A stretch of 64,000 bases of DNA from Alphaproteobacteria bacterium. GTDB lineage: Bacteria; Pseudomonadota; Alphaproteobacteria; Rhizobiales; Xanthobacteraceae. Location of the stretch: positions 868,001 through 932,000 of the forward strand of contig JBBCGH010000001.1 in assembly GCA_037200445.1 (NCBI GenBank). The letters are read 5' to 3'. The notes under the pieces were generated by a model that saw nothing but the letters and a program-made list of their open reading frames with translations, did no database searches and was not told the origin of the DNA. Below are positions 47,296 to 55,940 of the stretch, piece after piece (position 1 is the first letter of the stretch; every line of letters starts with the position of its first letter). The translations under genes and the position numbers were made by a program.

Positions 47296-48025
47296 ACACA
47301 TCCCCGGAATTCGCCTCCATCGGCAGCGCGCCGAGCCACCGCACGATCGCGTCCGCGTTTTGCCAATCCTCGTGCGCCAGCGTCTGGCTCTCGCCCAACG
47401 CCGCATTGTAGCGGAGGTAGCCCAGCGTCTGACAGCGCGCCACGCAGCCGCGCGCCAGGTCACGCTGGATCGTGGTAAATTCGAACGAGAGCGCGGCGAC
47501 CGGCTGCGTCAGGCCGGCCAGCGCCTCGGCCTCGAAGCCCTCCACGTCGATCTTGATGAAGGCCGGTACGCCGTGACGGGCGATCAGCGCGTTGAGCGTG
47601 GTCACCGGCACCCTGCTGCGCTTGTCCCAGCTCTGCCCCTCCCAGCCGGGCGCGCCCAACGAGGCATGCACGAAATCCGTGGAAACGGTCGACACCGTCG
47701 GATTGTCGGTGTTGATCCGCATCTCGATCTCGCCGGCTTTTGCACCGACCGCGACCGGTTCCAGCGTTACCATGCCGTCGTGGCCGTAGAGCCGGCGCAG
47801 CGTCGGCACCAGCGATGGATTGGGCTCGCAGGCGATGACGCGCGCGCCAAGTCGTCGAAATGCCGCGATGCGGTCGCCGACATGCGAGCCGATATCGAAG
47901 ACAAGAGCGCCGGCCGTCACGAAACGCGCATAAAGCGCGTCCATCGCGGCGGTGTCGCGCCGATCGTCATAGTAGATGCGCAGCGACCGTTCGATGCCGC
48001 GTCGCGTGCGTTCGTCGTCGGACAT
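47282..48025 (-). CDS. FkbM-family methyltransferase
   Basis: A 247-residue SAM-dependent methyltransferase. AdoMet motif I is LVFDIGSHVGDRIAAF (about 40-55), the acidic loop is VIACEPNPSL, and the later PAFIKIDVEGFEAEALAGL is diagnostic for FkbM. Typically O-methylates sugars or polyketides; here probably a glycan given the glucosyltransferase gene that precedes it with an ATGA overlap. Start ATG 48025. Confidence 0.87.
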   Translation of the reverse strand: MSDDERTRRGIERSLRIYYDDRRDTAAMDALYARFVTAGALVFDIGSHVGDRIAAFRRLGARVIACEPNPSLVPTLRRLYGHDGMVTLEPVAVGAKAGEIEMRINTDNPTVSTVSTDFVHASLGAPGWEGQSWDKRSRVPVTTLNALIARHGVPAFIKIDVEGFEAEALAGLTQPVAALSFEFTTIQRDLARGCVARCQTLGYLRYNAALGESQTLAHEDWQNADAIVRWLGALPMEANSGDVYAVR

Positions 48026-49797
48026 CAGCGTGCCCGCAGCGCTGCCGCCTCGATCGCCGGGAGACCGAGCTTGAGCAGGGCTGAGGGGGGCGCATTCTCT
48101 TCCGGCAGCGCGCCGATGCCTGCACGCAGCAGCGCGCGTCCGAAGCTCGGCCACGAGGTGATGACCGCGAGCGGGATCGAGAGCGCCGGCCCGCCCGCGA
48201 TGAACAACGCATAGGGGATCGCGGCCGGCACCGTGAATGCCAGCACCAGAATGCAGGTCCAGCCCAGCAGCGTGTGCGGCCAAAGTTGCCGCGCCGCATC
48301 GCTCCACGGCACGGAGTGGTCGTCGCGCGCCTGTCCGCCCCAGCCTAGGCGGCGGCCGAGCACCAGCCCGGCAAGGAACATGGTGTGGCCGACCCACATG
48401 ATCGGCGACAGCATCAGGAAGAAGATCGTTTCCGTGATGGTGCTGGCGATGAAGCGTCCGGCGCCGCCGAAGGCGTTGCGCAACTGCGGCCGCGACACGA
48501 CATCGATCACGGTCGCGATCTTGGGCGCGAACCACATGATCAGCGTGATGATGAACAGCGCCATCCCGGCATCGGGCCGGATGAAATTGACCGGACCCTG
48601 GATCGCGACCGCGAGCGTGCCGAGCACGAGGAGGCCCATCCAGGCGGGCGATCCCAGAAACATCAGCATTGCGAAGGCGATCTGGTAGCGGCTCACCGGC
48701 CGCAGGCCCGGCATGACCAGATAGGGCCAGTACTGCATGTTGCCTTGCGCCCAGCGCAGGTCGCGGCGGATGAATTCGAGCAATGTCGGCGGGTTCTCCT
48801 CCCAGCTCGCGCCCTCTTCGGGGAGCACGCGCACTTCAAATCCGGCGCGCCGCATCAGCACCGCCTCGATCTGATCGTGCGAGAGAATGTGCGTGCCGTC
48901 AGGCCGCGGCGGAATGTGGCAATGCGCGATGAACGGCGCCAGCCGGATGACCGCGTTATGTCCCCAGTAAGGCCCGCAGTCACCCTGCCACCAGGCGCTG
49001 CCCAGCGTGTAGGAGCGCATCCCGAGCCGCATGCCGAACTGGAAGATGCGCGCAAACGCGCTGGTCGACGGCATGCCGACGACGAGGCTTTGCAGGATCC
49101 CGAGCTTCGGATCGATCTGCATAATCTGCACCATGCGCAGGATCGAGTTGGCGGTCTGGAAGCTATCCGCGTCGAGCGTGACGGCGAGCTCATAGTCGCC
49201 GCCCCAGCGGGTGCAGAAATCGAAGATGTTGCCGGCCTTGAAGCCGGTGTTGTCGGTGCGGCGCCGATAGGTGAGTTCGAGGCGGCCCTGCCATTTTGCC
49301 TCGAGCGCGGCAAAGCGCGGCTCCTCGATCGCCGCAACCTCGGGATAGTTGGTGTCGCTCAGGATGAAGACATGGAATTTGTCGGCCGCGCCGGACGCTG
49401 CGATCCCCTCCATCATCGGCTCGATGTTGCGGATGACGCGCTCGGTGTCCTCGTTGCGTACGCACCACAGGATCGCGGTCTTGGCGGTGGTCGGCTCGTC
49501 GCCCTTGACGCGCGCCGAGACGGGCGTGACGGCCGCCACCGGATTGGCCGAACGCATGATGAAAAGCCCGATGGTCGCGTTCCAGAAGCCGATGACCGAC
49601 CAGGGCAGCGTGATGGCGAACAGCACCACCAGGATGAAGTCGAGTGCGCTAAAGCCGCCGGCGGTCAACGCGTAGGCGAGGAGCCAGATCAGCCCCACCA
49701 TCGAGGCGAGCACGATGATGGTGAAAAAGATGCGGCGGCGCGTCAGCGGGTCGGCCTGCGCAGGGACTGCGTAGTTACGAAGCGTGCTTTCGGTCAT
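48025..49797 (-). CDS. opgH: Periplasmic glucan glucosyltransferase (OpgH/MdoH-like)
   Basis: A 590-residue membrane glycosyltransferase (GT2). Two N-terminal hydrophobic segments precede the catalytic domain with TAILWCVRNED, ELAVTLDADSFQ (DxD) and the RRDLRWAQGNMQY processivity motif (Q/RxxRW type); four or so hydrophobic segments follow. Similar to OpgH/MdoH, which makes the beta-1,2-glucan backbone, although the usual opgG partner is not in the window. It starts at ATG 49797; the 20 codons upstream in frame are not OpgH-like. First gene of a three-gene run with the FkbM and secreted proteins. Confidence 0.85.
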   Translation of the reverse strand: MTESTLRNYAVPAQADPLTRRRIFFTIIVLASMVGLIWLLAYALTAGGFSALDFILVVLFAITLPWSVIGFWNATIGLFIMRSANPVAAVTPVSARVKGDEPTTAKTAILWCVRNEDTERVIRNIEPMMEGIAASGAADKFHVFILSDTNYPEVAAIEEPRFAALEAKWQGRLELTYRRRTDNTGFKAGNIFDFCTRWGGDYELAVTLDADSFQTANSILRMVQIMQIDPKLGILQSLVVGMPSTSAFARIFQFGMRLGMRSYTLGSAWWQGDCGPYWGHNAVIRLAPFIAHCHIPPRPDGTHILSHDQIEAVLMRRAGFEVRVLPEEGASWEENPPTLLEFIRRDLRWAQGNMQYWPYLVMPGLRPVSRYQIAFAMLMFLGSPAWMGLLVLGTLAVAIQGPVNFIRPDAGMALFIITLIMWFAPKIATVIDVVSRPQLRNAFGGAGRFIASTITETIFFLMLSPIMWVGHTMFLAGLVLGRRLGWGGQARDDHSVPWSDAARQLWPHTLLGWTCILVLAFTVPAAIPYALFIAGGPALSIPLAVITSWPSFGRALLRAGIGALPEENAPPSALLKLGLPAIEAAALRAR

Positions 49798-49870
49798 CAG
49801 GGTCGGGGTGCTTTTCCGGGCCGCAGCGGGTATAGCGGGCGCGGTTTGGAAGTCCAATCGGGGCTAACGG

Positions 49871-50851
49871 GTGGGCGGAAGTTCAGAACGGGCGCAGGCG
49901 CTCTGGTATGTCGGGCCGGGCAAGGCCGAAATCCGCGCCGAGACAGTCCCGCCGCCGGGACCCGGCGAGGTGGGTGTGCGCGCGGTCGCCAGCGCTTTGA
50001 GCCGGGGGACCGAGCGGCTGGTATTTTCCGGGATGGTGCCTGAGAGCGAATTCGACCGCATGCGCGCGCCATTCATGGGCGGAGCGTTTCCTTTTCCGGT
50101 GAAATATGGCTACGCGATGGTGGGGCGCGTCGAGGACGGCCCGGAGGAGCTTAAAAACCGCCTCTGCTTTGCACTTTATCCGCACCAGAGCGTGTTTAAC
50201 CTTCCCGCCGACAATATCGTGCCGCTGCCGGAAGGCTTGCCGCCGGAACGCGCCGTGCTCGCCGCCAACATGGAGACGGCACTCAACGCCACCTGGGACG
50301 GGGAGGCCGAGCGCGCCCGCCGCATCGCGGTCGTTGGCGCGGGGGTGCTGGGGCTTTTGGTGGCGCGGCTGTGCGTCAAGCTCGGCGCTGCCGTAACGGT
50401 GGTCGACATCGAGCCGGCGCGCGAAGAGATCGTGCGTCGGCTCGGCGCCGCCTTCGCGACACCGGATGCTGCGCCTCCCGGCTGCGACCTCGTGATCCAC
50501 ACCAGCGCATCCGAGGCGGGACTTGCGACCGCGTTGCGGCTTGCGGCCTTCGAGGCGACCGTGCTGGAGCTCTCCTGGTATGGCGCAAAGGAGATCAAGG
50601 TGCCGCTCGGCGGCGCGTTTCATTCGCAGCGGCTGAAGCTGGTTTCGAGCCAGGTCGGTCATGTCGCGGCTTCGCGGCGCGCCACCTGGACGCATCGCCG
50701 GCGACTCGAAGAGGCGCTGCGCCTGCTTGACGATCCGGCACTCGATGCGTTGCTTGCGCCGCCGATTGCGTTTGCGGACCTGCCTGCAAAGTTGCCCGAC
50801 GTCCTCAACCCCACGAGCGGCGTTCTCTGCCAGCTCATTCGCTACACTTAG
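49871..50851 (+). CDS. Alcohol dehydrogenase-like MDR protein
   Basis: A 326-residue medium-chain dehydrogenase/reductase. N-terminal ALWYVGPGKAEIRAETVPPP and a nucleotide-binding fold RIAVVGAGVLGLLVARLC are clear. The zinc-ligand cysteine usual after the first strands is replaced by LSRGTERLVFSGMVPESEF, so catalytic zinc is doubtful. GTG start at 49871. I associate this subfamily with PTPS-like, glycosyltransferase and RibA-like genes, which here resume at 52719 after a hipBA module. Reaction unknown, probably NAD(P)-dependent oxidation or reduction of a pathway intermediate. Confidence 0.82.
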   Translation: MGGSSERAQALWYVGPGKAEIRAETVPPPGPGEVGVRAVASALSRGTERLVFSGMVPESEFDRMRAPFMGGAFPFPVKYGYAMVGRVEDGPEELKNRLCFALYPHQSVFNLPADNIVPLPEGLPPERAVLAANMETALNATWDGEAERARRIAVVGAGVLGLLVARLCVKLGAAVTVVDIEPAREEIVRRLGAAFATPDAAPPGCDLVIHTSASEAGLATALRLAAFEATVLELSWYGAKEIKVPLGGAFHSQRLKLVSSQVGHVAASRRATWTHRRRLEEALRLLDDPALDALLAPPIAFADLPAKLPDVLNPTSGVLCQLIRYT

Positions 50852-50886
50852 CATGTCGCTTCGCGGTGCCTCGCGACGGGATGCAC

Positions 50887-52173
50887 CTACCGCGCGGCGG
50901 CCAATAACCGCTTGCATTCCTTTGCTCGGCTAATGAGGCCAGCCGCAAGTCGATCGATGATGGCATTCTTCAGGCCGTCCTTGCGTGCCCGCTCGGTTGC
51001 TTGAGTGACGGCGTCGGGAAGCTCCTCGGTCGTTGCGTTAAGCCCATCGATCACTGCGTCGACGTCCGCGCGTATTTCTTGCGCGAGCTTCTGCCACTGG
51101 CGCAAGCCGATCTTGAGTAGTTCGTATTCGCCCCCGATCTTCATGGCAAGCTTGGCCTTGTGGAGGTCGAACTCCTCGTACGGTAGAATACTGGCAAGGT
51201 CGTAAAGCGGGGCGAGACGAACGCGCGGGCCGCCGGTGATGAGCAGCGAGTAATTCTTTGCGTGCGCGTCCGTTCCCGCGATCAGCCAGTTAAATCCAAT
51301 CGCGCCGAGGAACGTGCTAATATCTTCTTGGCGCTCGCTGGATTGAGCATTCAAGAGTTCATTTACGTCGCGAACACCCGGACCGCCTTCGTTTTGGTAT
51401 TTCTTCGTCGGCATGACGGCGAGCGCCTGACATACATCTTCCTGGTGAACGCGCAGGATGTCATTGCCAAGCCGCTGGCGGTCGTAACGTTCCACTATGA
51501 TGGCGATCTCCTTCTCGAACCTCATCACCTGCGAAGACGCGGCGGGCAGGCCGAGCGCGCGGGCGACCATGAGGCAAATGTGCTCGTTCTCTGCGTGGCT
51601 ATCGAAATGCCCCGTCGGCGGTTTGAGGATATGTGTCGTCGGGATCCGGCCGGACGGTACGCCCCAGCGGTGCTGCTCGAGGAGCAAGGCCGTTTTGGGT
51701 TGAGCGCCTGCCAAGCTGAATTGACCAGTATCGCGAGGTAATCGCCACGCAGCGTGATCCTCTCGCAGCAAGCGGAGGCGTTCAGCGATGTCACGCTCAT
51801 CAAGCCATTCGACCTTGTCATCGCTTCCGCTACGTACAGAGTCCAGTCGTTCAACCGCGATGAATTGGACCGCCCCAGCGCAATCCTCACCCACACGGGA
51901 AAGCAAGGCAAAAGCATTGCGGGCGGAGACCTGGTACTTCTTCGCCCATCGCTGAAGAACGAATTCGTTGTCAGGAAGGAGGCCCCAAAGGAAGGCTTCG
52001 ATCGCCGCAGAGCCATGCTCCTTTGCAGCCAACGGCATAGAAAGCGATACCGGATAAGCGTCCGATGCGTCACGCCAGGCTTGATCGTAGACGAACGTAA
52101 GCTGGCCGCGTTTGTCCCGCCGGACCCGACCGACTTCGATACCTTCCAAAAGGGCTACGAGTTCGCTGGTCAT
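50887..52173 (-). CDS. hipA: HipA-type serine/threonine kinase toxin
   Basis: A 428-residue HipA-like kinase. The N-terminal HipA_N region LLEGIEVGRVRRDKRGQLTF, the ATP-loop GQFSLAGAQPKTALL, the catalytic/metal region NWLIAGTDAHAKNYSLL and RLAPLYDLASILPY are typical. HipA phosphorylates a translation factor or tRNA synthetase and causes dormancy when unopposed. Its start overlaps the hipB stop by four bases. Codon usage is less G/C-biased than in the flanking metabolic genes, consistent with insertion. Confidence 0.9.
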   Translation of the reverse strand: MTSELVALLEGIEVGRVRRDKRGQLTFVYDQAWRDASDAYPVSLSMPLAAKEHGSAAIEAFLWGLLPDNEFVLQRWAKKYQVSARNAFALLSRVGEDCAGAVQFIAVERLDSVRSGSDDKVEWLDERDIAERLRLLREDHAAWRLPRDTGQFSLAGAQPKTALLLEQHRWGVPSGRIPTTHILKPPTGHFDSHAENEHICLMVARALGLPAASSQVMRFEKEIAIIVERYDRQRLGNDILRVHQEDVCQALAVMPTKKYQNEGGPGVRDVNELLNAQSSERQEDISTFLGAIGFNWLIAGTDAHAKNYSLLITGGPRVRLAPLYDLASILPYEEFDLHKAKLAMKIGGEYELLKIGLRQWQKLAQEIRADVDAVIDGLNATTEELPDAVTQATERARKDGLKNAIIDRLAAGLISRAKECKRLLAAAR

Positions 52174-52451
52174 GGCTTGCGCGTTCTCGCCGTGTTGACG
52201 ATGGAGTCGATATCGACAATGGGCTTCGCGCGGGGTTTGCTTTCGCCGCTGCCGGTCGTGAAGGGAATGCCTAGGGCGTCTAACGCGCGCAATACCAAGC
52301 CCAATTCAGCTCGGCTGCGCCCCTGTTCGATGGCGACGACCCACTGTCGGCTCACGCCAATACGTTGCGCGAGAGTGGCTTGGTCCAAGCCGAGTTGGCG
52401 ACGCCGGTCACGTATTGCGGCTCCGAGGTCGGCTGGAGTGCGTATGAGCAT
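52170..52451 (-). CDS. hipB: HipB-type antitoxin (XRE helix-turn-helix)
   Basis: About 93 residues from ATG 52451 (the frame is open to 52508). The helix-turn-helix IRDRRRQLGLDQATLAQRIGVSRQWVVAIE lies at residues about 13-42, and the tail is flexible and proline/lysine-rich, as in HipB. It binds the palindromes upstream and keeps HipA inactive. Coupled to hipA by ATGA. Confidence 0.88.
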   Translation of the reverse strand: MLIRTPADLGAAIRDRRRQLGLDQATLAQRIGVSRQWVVAIEQGRSRAELGLVLRALDALGIPFTTGSGESKPRAKPIVDIDSIVNTARTRKP

Positions 52452-52476
52452 GAAACCTCCAACTGTCTGCGCTCGA

Positions 52477-52507
52477 TGACATTCTACAATGTCAACGACT
52501 GTTGACA
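52477..52507. promoter_or_regulatory. Overlapping palindromic operators upstream of hipB
   Basis: TGACATT CTAC AATGTCA (52477-52494) and TGTCAA CGACTG TTGACA (52490-52507) are two overlapping perfect inverted repeats starting 26 bases before the hipB ATG. A further half-site AATGTCAT lies at 52514-52521. Multiple spaced palindromes are usual for HipB autoregulation. TTGACA in the second could also be a -35 element for plus-strand transcription. Confidence 0.65.
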
Positions 52508-52664
52508 AGAAGAAAATGTCATCGATCGATTACACACGTGCCGTTCAAAAGTTTCTTCAACTCGCCGCCCAAGCGTACGGCCTCTGCCCAGCCCCGATGA
52601 GAGGCTCCCGGCGGCAACCCAGTCGCGATCTGCATGATATACGAGGCCGAACTACCGACCTCGT

Positions 52665-52698
52665 TTACTGGATCACTCCGCATTCGCAGGTGATGACG
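52665..52698 (+). repeat. Decayed solo end of the hairpin element family
   Basis: TTACTGG, then ATCACTCCGC, ATTC, GCAGGTGAT, GACG follows the right-end pattern of the bracketed elements, but the stem has mismatches. No partner left end was recognised nearby. It lies 21 bp before the PTPS-like start codon, next to the hipBA insertion. Confidence 0.5.
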
Positions 52699-52718
52699 AG
52701 AAGAGATAAGGAGCACCC

Positions 52719-53120
52719 GTGTACGCCGTCGAAGTGTCCGACCACATCATGATCGCCCATTCGTTCAAGGGCGAAGTCTTCGGCCCCGCCCAGGCGCTGC
52801 ACGGTGCGACGTTCACGGTCGCGGTCGCGTTCATGGCGGAGAAGCTCGACGCGAACGGCATCGTAGTCGACATCGGCTGCGCGATCGACGTGCTCAAGGC
52901 GACGCTACAACAGGTGAACTACAAGAACCTCGACGACATCGCCGAATTCAAGGGCGTCAACACCACCACCGAATGGCTGACGCGCTGGGTGTTCGATCAG
53001 TTCGCCGCCGCCGTGAAGGCGAACAAGCTCGGCCGCGCGCCGCGCGAGATCGCGGCGTTACGCGTGACCGTCGGCGAGTCGCCGAACGCGCGCGCCTGGT
53101 ATGAGGCGCCGCTTTGGTGA
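52719..53120 (+). CDS. 6-pyruvoyl-tetrahydropterin synthase-like protein with altered active site
   Basis: A 133-residue T-fold protein of the PTPS/QueD family. The start is GTG 52719 with AAGGAG seven bases upstream. His14 (IAHSF) matches the first zinc ligand and His28 (LHGAT) the second, but the third, normally the last residue of HGH, is Ala30. The catalytic Cys expected a few residues before HGH is also absent (GPAQALHG). The ESPNARAWY end keeps the substrate-binding glutamate. It therefore probably does something other than standard PTPS or QueD chemistry. Its stop overlaps the glycosyltransferase start (GTGA). Confidence 0.82.
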   Translation: MYAVEVSDHIMIAHSFKGEVFGPAQALHGATFTVAVAFMAEKLDANGIVVDIGCAIDVLKATLQQVNYKNLDDIAEFKGVNTTTEWLTRWVFDQFAAAVKANKLGRAPREIAALRVTVGESPNARAWYEAPLW

Positions 53121-54163
53121 AAGGCGATTTCGTCTTCGCGGTGCCGGGCGATCTCGATACCCCGACCGGCGGCTATGCCTACGACAAGCGCATGATCGCG
53201 GAATTGCGCGAGCTTGGCTGGCGGCCGCAGGTTTTGAATCTCGGCGAAGGCTTCCCGCATCCAGCCGCACTCACGCGCGCGACCGCGACGGCGCAATTGA
53301 ACGACGTGCCGAAAGGCCGCGCCATCGTGATCGACGGACTTGCACTCGGCGTGATGCCGGACGAGGCAGAAGTGCTGAGCCATACACACCCGCTGATGGC
53401 GATGGTGCATCATCCGCTCGCGCTGGAGAGCGGGGTAACGCCGAAGGATGCCGCGGCCTTGCTTGAGAGCGAGCGCCGCGCGCTGTCGTTCACGCATGCG
53501 GTAATCGTCAACAGCCGGACGACCGCAGATGCGTTAGCGGACTACGGGGTGCCGGCCGAGCGCATCACGATCGCGCGGCCGGGCACCGACCGCGTGACCG
53601 TCGTTCCCCGCCGCCATCAGGGTCCCGTGGCGTTGCTCACCGTCGGCTCGCTGGTGCCTCGCAAGGGCTATGACGTCCTGATCGAGGCTCTGGCCACTCT
53701 CATCGACCTCCCTTGGCACCTGACCATCGTCGGTGACGCGCGCGATGCGGCGACCGCCGGGCAGTTGCGCGCCGCAATCGAGCAACACAAGCTCAGGTCC
53801 CGTACGTCGCTGCTCGGTGCTGTCTCGGCCTCACGTCTCGCCGAGCTTTACGCCTTGTCCGGGCTGTTCGTGCTGCCGTCGCGCTACGAAGGCTTCGGTA
53901 TGGCCTATGCGGAAGCGATCGCGCACGGCCTTCCGGTCATCGGCACCACGGCCGGCGCCATCCCGGAAACCGTCCCCGAAACGGCCGGCGTGCTGGTGCC
54001 GCCCGGGAACGTAGCCGCGCTGGCCGCGGCACTTCGCCGCTTGATCGAAAGTCCAAGAGAGCGCGCGCAACTGGCGGAGGGCGCGCGCCTTGCGGCGAAG
54101 CACCTGCCAACCTGGGCCGAATCGGCAAAGCTGTTCTCTGCTGCGATCGAGAGGGTCGTATGA
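53117..54163 (+). CDS. Glycosyltransferase family 4 protein
   Basis: A 348-residue GT-B enzyme. The donor site EX7E-type region is LPSRYEGFGMAYAEAIAHGL, followed by PVIGTTAGAIPETVPETAG; GPVALLTVGSLVPRKGYDVL marks the start of the second domain. It likely transfers a sugar from a nucleotide sugar to a small acceptor made by the neighbouring pterin/flavin-like enzymes. GTG 53117 overlaps the PTPS-like stop, and its own stop overlaps the methyltransferase start, so the three are translated together. Confidence 0.88.
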   Translation: MKGDFVFAVPGDLDTPTGGYAYDKRMIAELRELGWRPQVLNLGEGFPHPAALTRATATAQLNDVPKGRAIVIDGLALGVMPDEAEVLSHTHPLMAMVHHPLALESGVTPKDAAALLESERRALSFTHAVIVNSRTTADALADYGVPAERITIARPGTDRVTVVPRRHQGPVALLTVGSLVPRKGYDVLIEALATLIDLPWHLTIVGDARDAATAGQLRAAIEQHKLRSRTSLLGAVSASRLAELYALSGLFVLPSRYEGFGMAYAEAIAHGLPVIGTTAGAIPETVPETAGVLVPPGNVAALAAALRRLIESPRERAQLAEGARLAAKHLPTWAESAKLFSAAIERVV

Positions 54164-54966
54164 GCTTTTCGGCCGGATGGCTCAAACTGCGCGAGCCCTA
54201 TGACAGGCGTGCGCGCAACGCCACAGTGCTGGGCACGGTCGCCGCATGGGCGGCGGAGCGCCATTCGGTCGCTGCCGTCGATCTCGCCTGTGGCCTGGGA
54301 TCGACCCTGCGTGCCGTCACCGAGCGGCTTCCCAGACGGCAAAGCTGGCGTCTGGTCGACAACGACCTGAGTCTTCTGGCGCGCGCCGGCGATCTCGCGC
54401 GACCGCCCGATCTCACGGTCACGCCGGTGCCGGTCGACCTCGCCCGCGACCTCGAGGCCGCGCTGGACGGCCCCGTCGAGCTCGTCACCACCTCGGCGCT
54501 GCTCGATCTGGTCTCGCACGACTGGCTGGAGCGGCTCGTCACCGAGGCGGCGGCGCGCCGGCTGCCGGTCTATGCGGCGCTGAGCTATGACGGTCTCGCG
54601 ACGCTCCACCCGGTCGATGACTTGGATTCCGCCGTCATCGATGCGGTCAATCAGCACCAGCGCGGTGACAAGGGCTTTGGACCAGCGCTCGGCCCCGAGG
54701 CGGCCGCGACCGCACCCAGTCGCTTCGAGGCCGTCGGTTACACTGTAACGCAGGGCGCCTCCGACTGGGTGTTCGGCCAAAAGGATGCCGAGATCCAGAC
54801 CGAAGTGCTCACCGGATGGGCAGTGGCGGCACGGGAGATCGGCGCCCCCTCGATCAGCGAGATCATCGGTTGGCTCGCCCGCCGGCGCGATCATATCGCG
54901 GCCGGACGCTCATCGATGCGTGTCGGTCATGTCGACTTTTTCGCGCAGCCGATGACGACTCGCTGA
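54160..54966 (+). CDS. Class I SAM-dependent methyltransferase
   Basis: A 268-residue protein with AdoMet motif I AVDLACGLGSTLRAV (about 39-53), the acidic residue in SWRLVDNDLSLL, and post-motif ELVTTSALLDLVSHDWLE. No targeting sequence. Part of the PTPS-like/GT4 operon by ATGA overlap. Its 3' end overlaps the end of the RibD-like gene on the other strand by 40 bp. Substrate unknown. Confidence 0.85.
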   Translation: MSFSAGWLKLREPYDRRARNATVLGTVAAWAAERHSVAAVDLACGLGSTLRAVTERLPRRQSWRLVDNDLSLLARAGDLARPPDLTVTPVPVDLARDLEAALDGPVELVTTSALLDLVSHDWLERLVTEAAARRLPVYAALSYDGLATLHPVDDLDSAVIDAVNQHQRGDKGFGPALGPEAAATAPSRFEAVGYTVTQGASDWVFGQKDAEIQTEVLTGWAVAAREIGAPSISEIIGWLARRRDHIAAGRSSMRVGHVDFFAQPMTTR

Positions 54967-55737
54967 GCCGAGAGGTCGCAGTCGAGCAGCACTTCATCCC
55001 CGATCAGGTGCGCGCGCATGGGGGAGCGCAACGCCTGATCGGCCGTCGCGATCGGGGCAAGGGTCACGCCGGTCTGGCCGGAGCCGAACATGATCGGCGC
55101 GACCATCACGTGCAGGCGATCCAGGCAACCTGCTGCAATAAATCTTGATACGGTGTGCGCGCCGCCCTCGATGAGGATGCGGCGCAATCCGCGCTCGGCG
55201 AGCGCGCCGAGAATGGCGGCCGGCGCGATTCTCTCCGCCCCGCGCGGGAATCTCAGCAATTTCAACACCCTCCGGCAGCGATGGCCGAATGCCTTCCGCC
55301 GTGATGACGATGCGCCGGATGCCGTCCGCCGTCAGCACCCGCGCATCGGGTGGCAGCCGCCCTCGCGGGTCGAGCAGGATGCGCGCCGGACTTGGGCCCG
55401 CGACGCGCCGGACGGTGAGCTGCGGATCATCGGCCACCGCCGTGCCGATGCCGACCAGCACCGCATCCACCAGTGCGCGCAGCCGGTGGAGATGTGCCAA
55501 CCCGGCGGGGCCATTGATGTATTTGGAATGTCCGGTCACCGTCGCGATCCGGCCATCGATCGATTGGCCGATCTGTCCGACGACAACGAGGTCGTCGATG
55601 GCGCCTTGGCGCAGGGGCCCGAAGCGGCCCTCCCAGGGCTCCGGCAGCGGACCGGGTCCGGTTCGAAAATTGCTTGGAACCTGGAACCAGTGAAGCGCGT
55701 TACCGCCGGGGTTATCCGGCTCGACTTGGTCGGTCAT
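54927..55737 (-). pseudogene. RibD C-terminal-domain reductase (DHFR-like), frameshifted
   Basis: The first frame (ATG 55737) reads VVVGQIGQSIDGRIATVTGH, RLRALVDAVLVGIGTAVADD and RILLDPRGRLPPDAR, the RibD_C pattern. After EGVEIAEIPA it loses sense, while the second frame gives AERIAPAAILGALAERGLRR, ILIEGGAHTVSRF and MVAPIMFGSGQTG, completing the fold. Removing one base from the C-run 55238-55241 joins them. There is no deaminase domain. Either a sequencing error or a recent mutation. Expected role: NADPH reduction of a ribosylaminopyrimidine-like intermediate. Divergent from the RibA gene. Confidence 0.8.
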
Positions 55738-55940
55738 GTCTTCACGGCCGACTTTACCAGCAACGGAAAGATGCGAGGGCGCAATACCATGTTCTTCGGT
55801 GATTAACGGCCGTTCATGGAGCGGGGACTTCATCCTGCCACACTAATCTGATACGCAGAACCTTGAAGGCCGAAGAACAGCAATGGAAAGAACACTGTAG
55901 TTCGCGGTTTTCACCCTGTCATATGGAATCCTCAACTCAC

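Noticed and set aside
52502-52530. A sigma-70 promoter for the PTPS-like gene using TTGACA at 52502
   Set aside because: TTGACA is part of the hipB palindrome and no convincing -10 box follows at 16-18 bases, so it is not listed as a promoter.
55863-55940. An N-terminal extension of RibA from ATG 55863
   Set aside because: The extra 26 residues have no family resemblance, and the later ATG at 55941 begins sequence more like other RibA N-termini; the choice remains uncertain.
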